Below are positions 26,672 to 34,912 of a stretch of 64,000 nt of DNA, in pieces. Both the position numbers and the translations under genes were made by a program. Under the pieces are notes generated by a model, which was given only the letters and a program-made list of their open reading frames with translations, was not told the DNA's origin and searched no databases. Origin of the DNA: an uncultured Anderseniella sp. (lineage in GTDB: Bacteria > Pseudomonadota > Alphaproteobacteria > Rhizobiales > Aestuariivirgaceae); the NCBI GenBank assembly GCA_947488295.1, contig CANKYU010000003.1, positions 558,001 to 622,000 on the forward strand, read 5' to 3'. Position 1 is the stretch's first letter; each line of letters starts with the position of its first letter.

Positions 26672-26773
26672 GGACACGGCATCTGTCGACAAATCCACCA
26701 TGTGGTTTCACAGTTCGAGCCATGGCGGCTATACCGTGTCCAAACTCCAATCAGCAATGAAGGCAGAAAGCTT

Positions 26774-27232
26774 ATGACCTGGAACGTTTACCTGTCGGGC
26801 GAAATCCATACCAACTGGCGCGAAGAGCTTGAAGAAGGCACCAGGGCTGCCGGCCTGCCGGTCAGTTTCTCTGCTCCCGTTACCAATCACCCGGCGTCGG
26901 ATGATTGCGGCGTCGCCATTCTGGGCGAGGAACCCAACAAGTTCTGGCACGACAACAAGGGGGCCAATGTCAACGCCATCCGCACCCGCACGCTGATTGA
27001 AAAGGCCGATGTCGTCGTGGTGCGCTTCGGTGAAAAATACAAACAGTGGAACGCGGCCTTTGATGCAGGCTATGCCTCAGCGCTCGGCAAGGCGGTTATC
27101 ATCATGCACGGGGCAGATCACCAGCACGCTCTGAAAGAAGTCGACGCCGCCGCGCTGGCGGTTACCGAAACCCCGGCCCAGGTCGTGGACATCCTGCGCT
27201 ATGTGATCAACGGCGAACTGAAGGGGTATTAA
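26774..27232 (+). CDS. YtoQ-family protein
   Basis: A 152-residue protein that fits the YtoQ family: it begins WNVYLSGEIHTNWREEL, continues NHPASDDCGVAILGEE and NAIRTRTLIEKADVVVVRFG, and ends with a DAGYASALGKAVI helix. The fold resembles nucleoside 2-deoxyribosyltransferases, but the reaction is not known. ATG 26774 begins at the conserved N-terminus. It follows the DUF1638 gene by about 100 bases on the same strand and may share its transcript. Confidence 0.75.
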   Translation: MTWNVYLSGEIHTNWREELEEGTRAAGLPVSFSAPVTNHPASDDCGVAILGEEPNKFWHDNKGANVNAIRTRTLIEKADVVVVRFGEKYKQWNAAFDAGYASALGKAVIIMHGADHQHALKEVDAAALAVTETPAQVVDILRYVINGELKGY

Positions 27233-27237
27233 CCCGT

Positions 27238-27660
27238 TCAGGTTTCAGGCTTGGCGTCGGAGTAGTCATCACTGAGCGGCTCGCGAAATTCGCCGCCTGC
27301 GATCTCATAATAGTCACCGGCAAAGTCGCAGTAGATGTGGCCTTTTAGGGCAACACCGAGCGGGGTGTCAAAAACCCCGGCGGCTATCGCAATTCGGTCC
27401 GTACCGTCGGCTTTCCAGAACAGGGTGGACCCACAGGTCGAGCAGAAGCCGCGCTTGTAGCCGGGGGTGGACTCGTACCAGGCCAGGCCATCCGACGAGG
27501 TCATGGTCAATGCATCATCGCTGCATCCTGTGGCGCTCATGTAATTGCCGGTCTGTTTGCGGCACTGGACACAGTGACAGGCCACGACATCGCGCAATGA
27601 ACCGGCGACTTCAAACTTTACGCCGCCGCACAGGCAGCTTGCCGTGTGTGATGTGCTCAT
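27238..27660 (-). CDS. GFA-family (glutathione-dependent formaldehyde-activating-like) zinc protein
   Basis: A 140-residue CENP-V/GFA-domain protein. It has ASCLCGGVKFEV with the first Cys pair, CHCVQCRKQTGNYMSATG, and FCSTCGSTLFWKADG, which together form two zinc sites. GFA (Gfa) proteins bind glutathione and formaldehyde or have other roles, and most members are uncharacterised. In this methyl-transfer neighbourhood a formaldehyde link is tempting but unproven. Its ATG overlaps the stop of the homocysteine methyltransferase-like gene (ATGA), so the two are cotranscribed and coupled. Confidence 0.85.
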   Translation of the reverse strand: MSTSHTASCLCGGVKFEVAGSLRDVVACHCVQCRKQTGNYMSATGCSDDALTMTSSDGLAWYESTPGYKRGFCSTCGSTLFWKADGTDRIAIAAGVFDTPLGVALKGHIYCDFAGDYYEIAGGEFREPLSDDYSDAKPET

Positions 27661-28571
27661 TGCGCCCTCATGGTCGACAGGGCTGCAATGTGATCGGGTG
27701 TGACGCCGCAGCATCCGCCGACAATGCCGGCACCCGCCTTGCGCCAGGTTTCTGCAGCTATGGCAAAGTCGGCCGGCGCAATGTCTACGAATTGCCAGTC
27801 CGGCATGGTGAACTCTCCGGCCTCCGGGTAGGCGCCGGTCGGTCCCTGCCAGTTGGCGGATATGATCTCCAGCCCTTCCAGTATGGTGTCGATCGGTGAG
27901 TGCATGATCAGGCAGGCATCCGGATTGAAGCGGGTCAACTCCTTGACGATCGGTTGCAGCAACTGCTCAGGGTGATTGACGCCGGCCAGCGCGCCGTCTC
28001 CATTGCGCTCAACCGCGATGCCGACCCAGACCGGCAGGCCGGTATTGACGGCAGCCTCCACTGCCCAGCTTGAAAACTTGATATCGCGCATCATTTCCAT
28101 GATCAGCATGTCGGCACCGCAGGCTTTGAGATTGGCGGCTTTCGCGTCAAACAGGCGGCGCACGGTGTCATCATCCCACGAGTAGTTCGGGTCGAAGTCA
28201 TCGGTCCCCTTGGCGATCGGGCGCATCACGGAGATGGAACCAGCGACGCAAACCGGACGATCCGCGGCGTCTGCGGCTTCGCGCGCCACCCGCATGGCGA
28301 TGGTGTCGGTTTCGATCAGGTCGGCATCACGGCCATGGGCGTTGAACATCAGCGGGGCCGAGGCATAGGTGTTGGCGGTGATGACCTCGGCGCCGACATT
28401 GATGTAGTCGTCATGCACGGCCCGCACCACCTCCGGGTGCGTGCGGTTCGCTTCGGCGCACCACACATCCGAATCCATTTTCACCCCCCGGCGCTGGATA
28501 TCGGTACCTGTGCCGCCGTCCAGAATGACCATTTCGCCCTTGTCGAGCTTGGATTTGATGTGTGCATACAT
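27657..28571 (-). CDS. Homocysteine S-methyltransferase-like protein with altered zinc site
   Basis: A 304-residue TIM-barrel protein of the MmuM/BHMT family: VILDGGTGTDIQRRG at the start, ITANTYASAPLMF, VCVAGSISVMRP, and a final AGIVGGCCGVTPDHI with two zinc Cys. The third zinc ligand, normally Cys in an 'NC' motif at the end of strand 6, aligns with His in CLIMHSPIDT, so the site would be His-Cys-Cys unless the nearby Cys takes over. It may act on another thiol or methyl donor. It is in a minus-strand run with GFA downstream and the 4Fe-4S protein and an MttB upstream. Confidence 0.75.
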   Translation of the reverse strand: MYAHIKSKLDKGEMVILDGGTGTDIQRRGVKMDSDVWCAEANRTHPEVVRAVHDDYINVGAEVITANTYASAPLMFNAHGRDADLIETDTIAMRVAREAADAADRPVCVAGSISVMRPIAKGTDDFDPNYSWDDDTVRRLFDAKAANLKACGADMLIMEMMRDIKFSSWAVEAAVNTGLPVWVGIAVERNGDGALAGVNHPEQLLQPIVKELTRFNPDACLIMHSPIDTILEGLEIISANWQGPTGAYPEAGEFTMPDWQFVDIAPADFAIAAETWRKAGAGIVGGCCGVTPDHIAALSTMRAQ

Positions 28572-28596
28572 ACCGGTAGTCCTCCTGAGGCGCGTG

Positions 28597-29328
28597 CTAT
28601 CCCATAGTCTCGGGATCCACGCCGCGCGCTTTCATGAAAGCGACCATATGGAAGCGGGTTTGGCCTGGCGAGTAGAAATACTCCGGGGCCACCGGGCAGG
28701 AATTGCGGGCCATGCATCCGCCCGTGCGGCAGTGTTCACCTGCGGCCGCCGACAGATGAGCCGCGCAGACAGCAACATCATAGCCTTGGGGTGAAAAGGC
28801 GCCCACCGGACAGGTTGCAAGGCATGGCTTGTCCAGACAGTTGTCACACGGTGATTTGCTGTCGGTGTCAGGCGGCAGCCTTATTTCATCATCAAACGTG
28901 AACCCGGCGCGGTAGGCATGCCACAGGCCGAATTTCGGATGGATGTTCATTCCCAGAGGCGATGTGTGACCGGCGCCGGCGGCCCGCGCCCAGGTCAGGA
29001 ACGGCGGATGCGGCATGTCGAATGGAAACTGCGCGCGCGCGCCAAGCTCATCCGCCAGCGGGGCAAGCACCTCTCGCGTCCACTGATCCATCAGGTCGTG
29101 CGCCGGATCCCGTTCCGATGCGAAGCGGTCAAACATCGCCGGTCCCGCATTGCCGATCAGAACCAGAGACTTGCCTCCAAACTCAAGTCCCGCCGACCGG
29201 TCCAGCCAACCCAGAACTTCAAAGCTCTCGGCACGGATGCGAGTCTCGATTGCAGCAGCTTCCCGACGTGTGTCAGGCAAAGCGTGAATGACCCGGCTGC
29301 AGCAAAGCCTTGTCCAGCTTGATGTCAT
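28597..29328 (-). CDS. 4Fe-4S cluster protein, QueG-like ferredoxin domain
   Basis: A 243-residue protein. The N-terminal half has no clear family but resembles the non-catalytic part of epoxyqueuosine reductase-like proteins (FPFDMPHPPFLTWARAAGAG; SPLGMNIHPKFGLWHAYRAG). The C-terminal third carries a ferredoxin cluster motif CDNCLDKPCLATCP and further Cys (CAAHL...EHCRTGGCMARNSCP). An electron-transfer job is likely, perhaps supplying low-potential electrons to reactivate the corrinoid. The frame overlaps the end of the upstream MttB gene by 56 bases if ATG 29328 is used; a TTG at 29280 would reduce that. Either way it is coupled to the MttB gene. Confidence 0.7.
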   Translation of the reverse strand: MTSSWTRLCCSRVIHALPDTRREAAAIETRIRAESFEVLGWLDRSAGLEFGGKSLVLIGNAGPAMFDRFASERDPAHDLMDQWTREVLAPLADELGARAQFPFDMPHPPFLTWARAAGAGHTSPLGMNIHPKFGLWHAYRAGFTFDDEIRLPPDTDSKSPCDNCLDKPCLATCPVGAFSPQGYDVAVCAAHLSAAAGEHCRTGGCMARNSCPVAPEYFYSPGQTRFHMVAFMKARGVDPETMG

Positions 29329-30850
29329 GGTTGGCGCGAAGTTGCCTGTCCAGGTCTTCAGGCAGGTAATCCGGGAAATACCCTGACAGGATCTTGTCCT
29401 TGCGCGCGGCTGCCACTTTGACGACGTCCGGTTTTTCCGCCTCGTTCCACTCTTTCGGGCTCATGCGGTTGCCGACATCCGGGTAGACATAGTCTTTCTG
29501 CATCAGGTCCAGTGTTTGGCCTGAGCCCAGATAATGGCCCGGTCCCTCGGTGCAGACTTCGGCGATGACGTCGATGGACAAGGTGGCATCGTTCACCTCG
29601 ATGCCGCGTACATTGCGGTTGACCGCGCCCAGCATGTCATTGTCGATCAGAAGGCTTTCGAAACAGAAGCCGAGCAGCGAAGCATGCATGCCGGCGGCTT
29701 CATAAAGCATGTTGATGCCCGACATGGCGGTAAGGGCCGCATTCACGCCATGCTCGCAACCGGCCTGCATGTCTGGCAGCTTGCTGTCGGCCATGCCGGC
29801 GGCAGACCCTGTCGGCAGGTCATAGAACTGGCCCATCTGTGCACACGCTGAAGAGATCAGGGCCTGCTCGCCGGACCCACCCGACATGGCGCCGGTCCTG
29901 AGGTCAGACACAAACGGCCAAGGTCCCCACAGCGCATGAGCGCCTGGCTGTATGGCGTTTACATAGGCCAGTCCGGCCAGGCATTCCGCCACTGCCTGAA
30001 CCACGGTTCCAGCCAGCGCAGCAGGTGAGGTGGCACCGGCCTGCGCCGCTGACAGCAGCAGCACCGGCATGCCGCCGCGCACGGCAACCTCCAGGCACCG
30101 GCAGGCATCTTCAGCCCATTTCATCGGCGGCACCACGAAGCAGTTCGACTGGCTGACGAATGGCCGCTCGCGCCATTTGGCTTCGCCGCCGGCCACAACA
30201 TGCAGCATCTCCAGACACTCGCGCACATGGTCCGGTTCCACCATGGAGGTGCCAATGTGTTTGGAAGTGCCCGCCAGGCAGGCATACAGCGTATTCACAT
30301 CAAGGTCGCGCGGCTCGACCATGTCGCGCGCTACCAGCGGACGCTGGAAGAAATGTATATGCTCGCAATTGTCGACAATGCGGGCTGCATCATACAGGTC
30401 AATCAGCAATGAATCCCGATAGGTTTCCGTCTCGGGATCGACAACGTGAACGGCCGCACCGGCAGTACCGAAATGAACATTGGTGCCCCACGGCTCCAGA
30501 TCGTATTTCGGATCGCGGGCAAACAGCGGAAACCGCCGCGCGCAGATCGTGAGCGTGTCCTCGATCAACGCACGCGGAAACCGCAGCCGGCCATAGTCGT
30601 CCAGTGTGCAACCCTTCTCCGTCATCATTTCGATGCAGGAGGGGATCGAGTTTCCGATGCCGACCGTTTCCAGCAGGGTCAGGGCAGCATCGTGAATTTT
30701 TTCGATCTCGGCTTGGGTAAGCGGTTTGTATTTCCCGCCCTGCATGCCGGGGCGAACCGCTGCCTCGTCGACAGGAATGGCACGAGAGCGCATGGCTTTG
30801 CGGGCTTCCCGCCCTCCGCGGCGGCGGTTGGTATCTTCGGCTACGGACAT
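29273..30850 (-). CDS. MttB-superfamily methyltransferase 1 (non-pyrrolysine)
   Basis: A 525-residue member of the trimethylamine methyltransferase (MttB) superfamily. After an Arg/Gly-rich start (TNRRRGGREARKAMRSR) come VRPGMQGGKYKPLTQAEIEK, the TLLETVGIGNSIP barrel entry, and late motifs such as SKLPDMQAGCEHG and EVCTEGPGHYLGSGQT. There is no in-frame TAG, so it is not a pyrrolysine enzyme; relatives such as MtgB, MtpB and MtcB demethylate glycine betaine, proline betaine or carnitine. It is the most diverged of the three copies here. ATG 30850 is preceded by GAGGAAA; the frame to 30961 is unlikely. It starts a minus-strand operon with the 4Fe-4S protein, the homocysteine methyltransferase-like protein and GFA, and is divergent from a LysR regulator. 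Confidence 0.9.
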   Translation of the reverse strand: MSVAEDTNRRRGGREARKAMRSRAIPVDEAAVRPGMQGGKYKPLTQAEIEKIHDAALTLLETVGIGNSIPSCIEMMTEKGCTLDDYGRLRFPRALIEDTLTICARRFPLFARDPKYDLEPWGTNVHFGTAGAAVHVVDPETETYRDSLLIDLYDAARIVDNCEHIHFFQRPLVARDMVEPRDLDVNTLYACLAGTSKHIGTSMVEPDHVRECLEMLHVVAGGEAKWRERPFVSQSNCFVVPPMKWAEDACRCLEVAVRGGMPVLLLSAAQAGATSPAALAGTVVQAVAECLAGLAYVNAIQPGAHALWGPWPFVSDLRTGAMSGGSGEQALISSACAQMGQFYDLPTGSAAGMADSKLPDMQAGCEHGVNAALTAMSGINMLYEAAGMHASLLGFCFESLLIDNDMLGAVNRNVRGIEVNDATLSIDVIAEVCTEGPGHYLGSGQTLDLMQKDYVYPDVGNRMSPKEWNEAEKPDVVKVAAARKDKILSGYFPDYLPEDLDRQLRANHDIKLDKALLQPGHSRFA

Positions 30851-31048
30851 TCGCGTGTTTCCTCGACTAAGAGCCTTTTTCGTTGTGGACGCGAGTGTGC
30901 GCGTTTCAGCGAATCTTGGGAAGCGCATAGTTCTCATTTCACGTTGAGGATTTTTCACCATGTAATCGTTGTTTCCTGTTGATGCAAAGCCGTTTCGGGT
31001 GAATATTGCGTGTCAGGAACATCAATGACGCCAACAGGGTGAATAAAC

Positions 31049-31981
31049 GTGACCAAGCGAGACCTGCCGCCCTTACGCGCACTGACAGCGTTTGAAGCTG
31101 CCGCCAGACTGGGCAGTTTCCGCCGTGCCGCTGATGAGCTTGGTCTCACCAGATCGGCCATCAGCCATCAGATCAAGGCGCTCGAGGATGTTCTGGGCGT
31201 GGATTTGTTCTCGCGTGACGGCAAACGCGCCGAGCTTTCCGGGCCGGGTCTGATCTACTTTCCGGCTGTCCGCGAGGCCTTTGACCAGATCGAAAGCCAG
31301 ACCCAGGTTATCCGTCCGCGCGTGTCGGGCAACGAACTGACGGTTCAGGTCTATGTGACGGTGGCAATGAAGTGGCTGTTGCCGCGCCTGCATGATTTTG
31401 AACGGCGGCATCCAAACATGCGCGTGCGGCTGTCCACATCATACTTCGACTGGGATTTCGATGCTGACAACGCTGACGTGGCCGTCATTCTCGCGCGCAG
31501 GCGCAGCGACGACCATCATTACCGCAACCTGTTCCGGTCGCGGCTGAAACCGGTGTGCTCGCCGGATTACCTGGCTCGCGTCGGCAACATCGCCACGCCG
31601 AAAGACTTGCTGCGGCACAAGCTGCTCTATGTCTATTCGGCCGAAGAAGACTGGCGGCTGTGGCTGAAGGCTGCCGGTCTCGGCGAAACCAAGCTGTCCA
31701 GCACACTTGCCTTCGACAGCTACCTGCTGGCGCAGGAAGCCGCCGCCGCCGGCCAGGGCATTGCCATGACCATTGGCCCGTATGCACGTGATGAGCTTGC
31801 TTCGGGAAGGCTGGTGCAGCCGGTTGATCTGGACGTACCGCACCAGCACTGGTGGACGTTCGCCTGCCGCGCCACCGACCGTCTGCTGCCCAAGGTAAAA
31901 CTGTTTGAAGACTGGCTGGTAGAGCAGGTTGCCGAAGACGAGGACATTCCGGCAATGGAGAGGGAGGCACGCGAGGCATGA
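31049..31981 (+). CDS. LysR-family regulator, GcvA-like
   Basis: A 310-residue transcription factor. Residues 5-64 are the winged helix (LPPLRALTAFEAAARLGSFR, then LTRSAISHQIKALEDVLGVDLF), and residues 90-295 are a LysR substrate-binding domain of the GcvA type (VTVAMKWLLPRLHDFERRHP). It starts with GTG 31049 and its stop overlaps the start of MttB copy 2 by 4 bases. It is also divergent from MttB copy 1, so it probably controls both methyltransferase transcripts in response to a methylated substrate. Confidence 0.88.
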   Translation: MTKRDLPPLRALTAFEAAARLGSFRRAADELGLTRSAISHQIKALEDVLGVDLFSRDGKRAELSGPGLIYFPAVREAFDQIESQTQVIRPRVSGNELTVQVYVTVAMKWLLPRLHDFERRHPNMRVRLSTSYFDWDFDADNADVAVILARRRSDDHHYRNLFRSRLKPVCSPDYLARVGNIATPKDLLRHKLLYVYSAEEDWRLWLKAAGLGETKLSSTLAFDSYLLAQEAAAAGQGIAMTIGPYARDELASGRLVQPVDLDVPHQHWWTFACRATDRLLPKVKLFEDWLVEQVAEDEDIPAMEREAREA

Positions 31982-33546
31982 GCGAAGTGATGGACACAGG
32001 GCCGCGCAGGTCGCGCAGGCGCGGCGATGCACGGCGCGCGGCGGCCGCAGGTGATGCGGGCCAGGCAACCCTGGCGCAACAGGTATCCGGTCAGGCAAGG
32101 CTGATGTTTGAACCGGCGCGCATTGTCTCCGATGATGAACTGGAAAGCCTGCATCTGGCGTCACTGGAAGTGCTGGAGACCATCGGTATTGATGTCATGC
32201 TGCCGGAAGCCCGCGATTACTTTGCGCGCGCCGGGGCAAGCGTGGACGGCGAACGGGTGCGCATTCCCGGTGATGTCATCATGAACGCAATCGCGACCGT
32301 TCCGTCTCGGTTCACTTTCCATGCCCGCAAACCGGACAAGACAATCCGGATCGGAGATGGATGGCTGGCATTCGGTACCGTTGGCTCTGCGCCGAACTCG
32401 TCTGACCTTGAACATGGCCGACGTCCGGGCAACCTGGAAGATTACCGGCGTTTCCTGAAGCTCGCCCAGAGTTTCAACTGCATTGATTTCATATCGGGTT
32501 ATCCGGTCGAGCCGATCGATGTTCATGCCTCGGTCCGTCACCTGGTGGCACTGAAGGACATGGCGCTGATGACCGAAAAGCCGTTCCATGCCTACTCGCT
32601 GGGCCTGGAGCGGATTCGCGACGGCATCGAGATCGCCCGTATCGCCCGTGGCGTGAGCCATGAACAGCTTGAATCCGAGCCGTCTCTGTTCACCATCATC
32701 AATACCAACTCGCCGTTGAAGATGGATGTGCCGATGCTGCTGGGCGTCATCGAAATGGCGCGCCGCAACCAGATTGTCTGCGTTACGCCGTTCACCCTGT
32801 CAGGAGCCATGGCCCCGGTGACGGTTGCCGGCGCCCTGGTGCAACAGAACGCGGAAGCCCTTGCCGGTATTGCGCTTACCCAGCTTGTGCGGCCCGGCGC
32901 ACCGGCCATCTATGGCGGGTTTACCTCCAATGTCGACATGAAATCAGGCGCACCTGCCTTCGGTACGCCGGAATACATGAAGGCGGCCATGGTCGGTGGG
33001 CAACTGGCGCGCCGCTATGGCGTTCCGTATCGTACCTCCAATACATGTGCGGCCAATACGCTGGATGCCCAGGCGGCCTATGAAAGCGTGTTTTCATTAT
33101 GGGGTGTTGCGATGGGCGGCGGCAATCTGGTCATGCACGGTGCCGGCTGGATGGAAGGCGGGCTGGTCGCGTCGCAGGAGAAGTTTGTTCTCGATTGCGA
33201 CCTGATACAAATGGTCAAGTCATTTTTGCAACCGCTGGATTTGAGCCGGGATGCGCTGGGGCTTGACGCCATGGGGGAGGTTGGTCCCGGCGGGCATTTC
33301 TTCGGCTGTGCACACACAATGGCGCGTTACCAGAACGCGTTCTACTCACCGCTGATTTCAGACTGGCGCAATTTCGAGCAGTGGCAGTCGGCAGGCTCAC
33401 CGCACGCCGCCGACAAGGCGCAGGTTCTGTTGAAGCAGGTCCTTGAGGCCTATCAGAAGCCTGCAATTGACGCGGCTGTTGAAGAAGAGCTCGAGGCGTT
33501 TGTGGCCAGGCGCACGGAGGAAGGCGGCGCGCCGACCGACTTCTGA
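31978..33546 (+). CDS. MttB-superfamily methyltransferase 2 (non-pyrrolysine)
   Basis: A 522-residue MttB-superfamily enzyme. It begins with an Arg-rich stretch (GPRRSRRRGDARRAAAAG, residues 8-25), then the barrel (LHLASLEVLETIGIDVMLPE). Its second half is highly similar to copy 3: CVTPFTLSGAMAPVTVAGAL, then RPGAPAIYGGFTSNVDMKSG, APAFGTPEYMK and EVGPGGHFFGCAHTM. No in-frame TAG occurs. It should transfer a methyl group from a quaternary amine or similar donor to the corrinoid protein; the exact substrate is unknown. It is coupled to the LysR gene by an ATGA overlap. A binding-protein-like gene follows after 64 bases. Confidence 0.9.
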   Translation: MSEVMDTGPRRSRRRGDARRAAAAGDAGQATLAQQVSGQARLMFEPARIVSDDELESLHLASLEVLETIGIDVMLPEARDYFARAGASVDGERVRIPGDVIMNAIATVPSRFTFHARKPDKTIRIGDGWLAFGTVGSAPNSSDLEHGRRPGNLEDYRRFLKLAQSFNCIDFISGYPVEPIDVHASVRHLVALKDMALMTEKPFHAYSLGLERIRDGIEIARIARGVSHEQLESEPSLFTIINTNSPLKMDVPMLLGVIEMARRNQIVCVTPFTLSGAMAPVTVAGALVQQNAEALAGIALTQLVRPGAPAIYGGFTSNVDMKSGAPAFGTPEYMKAAMVGGQLARRYGVPYRTSNTCAANTLDAQAAYESVFSLWGVAMGGGNLVMHGAGWMEGGLVASQEKFVLDCDLIQMVKSFLQPLDLSRDALGLDAMGEVGPGGHFFGCAHTMARYQNAFYSPLISDWRNFEQWQSAGSPHAADKAQVLLKQVLEAYQKPAIDAAVEEELEAFVARRTEEGGAPTDF

Positions 33547-33610
33547 TTGACCTGGCAGCGCGGCATCGCGCATTGTGAGACGGTATTGAAATACCAGGCC
33601 GGACTCATTC

Positions 33611-34333
33611 ATGAAATTTGCCTATCTGATCGAACCGCCGTTCAACCATAAACGCGACGACGGGACGGTAACCGGATGTGATGTCGAACTTGCCCGGATG
33701 GTTTTTGAAACCATCGGGGCCGGGCCGTTTGAGCCGGTCGAAACGGAGTTTGCCGACCTGTTGCCCGGTGTCGCTGAAGGACGCTGGCGCATGACCACGG
33801 GTCTGTTTGCAACCGAGGAACGTCGCCAGCTTGCCTCGTTCAGCAGACCTGTGTGGGCGCTGCCCGATGGTTTGCTGGTGGCTGTCGGCAATCCGCTGGC
33901 CTTGTCGGGGTACAAGTCACTGGCAACATCGGGTGCCGCCATGCTGGCGGTCATCCGCGACCAGTTTCAACATTGCTCGGCAGTGGAGTTTGGGGTTCCG
34001 GAAGACCGTGTCATGATTTTCGAGACCTATACCGAGGCCTGTCACGCAGTTCGCGACGGCAAGGCGGACGCCTACGCCAGTGTGGCGCGCGCGCATACCG
34101 GTTTCCTCGAGCAGCACCCGGAGCTGGATCTGGAAGTGGTCATGGTTCCTGCCAGTGAAAAGCAACCGGCCTTCGGGTCGTTTGCGTTCAGCAAACAGGA
34201 CGATGAGTTGCGCCAGCAGGTCGATGCCGTGCTGGCAGATTATCTGGGCTCGCCAGACCACCGCGCGATGATGGCCGGGTTCGGGTTCAGCGACGCCGAG
34301 ATCGATCTCGTGGCCAACCGTCATCCGGATTAG
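33611..34333 (+). CDS. PBPb-type solute-binding domain protein without signal peptide
   Basis: A 240-residue protein with the layout of family 3 amino-acid binding proteins: it begins at the ligand domain itself (MKFAYLIEPPFNHKRDDGTV), then GCDVELARMVFETIGA, a GLFATEERRQLASFSRPVWA hinge section, and DAYASVARAHTGFL. There is no hydrophobic leader, so as annotated it would stay in the cytoplasm, and no permease genes adjoin it. It could be a cytoplasmic sensor or binding protein, or the true start may lie elsewhere, although the sequence upstream gives no signal peptide in frame. It follows MttB copy 2 and may be cotranscribed. Confidence 0.75.
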   Translation: MKFAYLIEPPFNHKRDDGTVTGCDVELARMVFETIGAGPFEPVETEFADLLPGVAEGRWRMTTGLFATEERRQLASFSRPVWALPDGLLVAVGNPLALSGYKSLATSGAAMLAVIRDQFQHCSAVEFGVPEDRVMIFETYTEACHAVRDGKADAYASVARAHTGFLEQHPELDLEVVMVPASEKQPAFGSFAFSKQDDELRQQVDAVLADYLGSPDHRAMMAGFGFSDAEIDLVANRHPD

Positions 34334-34338
34334 TTGTC

Positions 34339-34761
34339 TTGGACCTTCTCATATTGTTCGGGTCGGCCTTTCTTGCGGCAACGATCTTTCCGGCCCAGTC
34401 GGAAGCCGTGTTGTTGCTCATGCAGGCAAACGGTGTCTCGTCAGACACGGTGCTTCTGGCCGTCGCCAGCCTCGGCAACACGCTGGGCGCCTGTGTGAAC
34501 TGGGGGTTGGGCAGGTTTGCCTCCGCCCTGCGGGACCGGCCCTGGTTTCCGGCAAGTTCCAGCCAGCTGCAACGCGCTGAGCGCTGGTATGCCCGCTGGG
34601 GTGTCTGGTCTCTGCTGCTCAGCTGGGTGCCGTTCGTGGGCGATCCGCTTACGGTGATAGCCGGCCTGTTGCGCACGCCGTTCCTGACATTTGCGATCAT
34701 TGTGGCGATTGCCAAAACCGGCCGCTATGCCGTGTTGTTGTGGCTCGGCGCCGGGATTTAG
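34339..34761 (+). CDS. YqaA-family (DedA-like) membrane protein
   Basis: A 140-residue protein with three to four hydrophobic segments and the short VTT-type motif set of YqaA: FPAQSEAVLLLMQANG, LGNTLGACVNWGLGRFA, and a C-terminal LLLSWVPFVGDPLTVIAGLLR. It is probably a membrane-homeostasis protein. It starts TTG 34339, 5 bases after the preceding stop, so it is cotranscribed with the binding-domain gene. Confidence 0.78.
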   Translation: MDLLILFGSAFLAATIFPAQSEAVLLLMQANGVSSDTVLLAVASLGNTLGACVNWGLGRFASALRDRPWFPASSSQLQRAERWYARWGVWSLLLSWVPFVGDPLTVIAGLLRTPFLTFAIIVAIAKTGRYAVLLWLGAGI

Positions 34762-34912
34762 GAGTTACGCAGCAACCGGCCGAGCCGGCGATGCGGCAAG
34801 GGTGTCGCAATGTAGATTAAATTTTTAGCCGAAGAGCAAACGTGACAGCAACTTTTTGTGCGTACCGTGTGAGACATCTAACCAGGGGCGTTATCGCGGT
34901 AAGGGGCGGCAC

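Noticed and set aside
12375..34876. TGTGAGACA shared upstream of both outer-membrane barrel genes (12375 and 34868)
   Set aside because: It is only 9 bases, at very different distances from the two start codons, so chance is likely.
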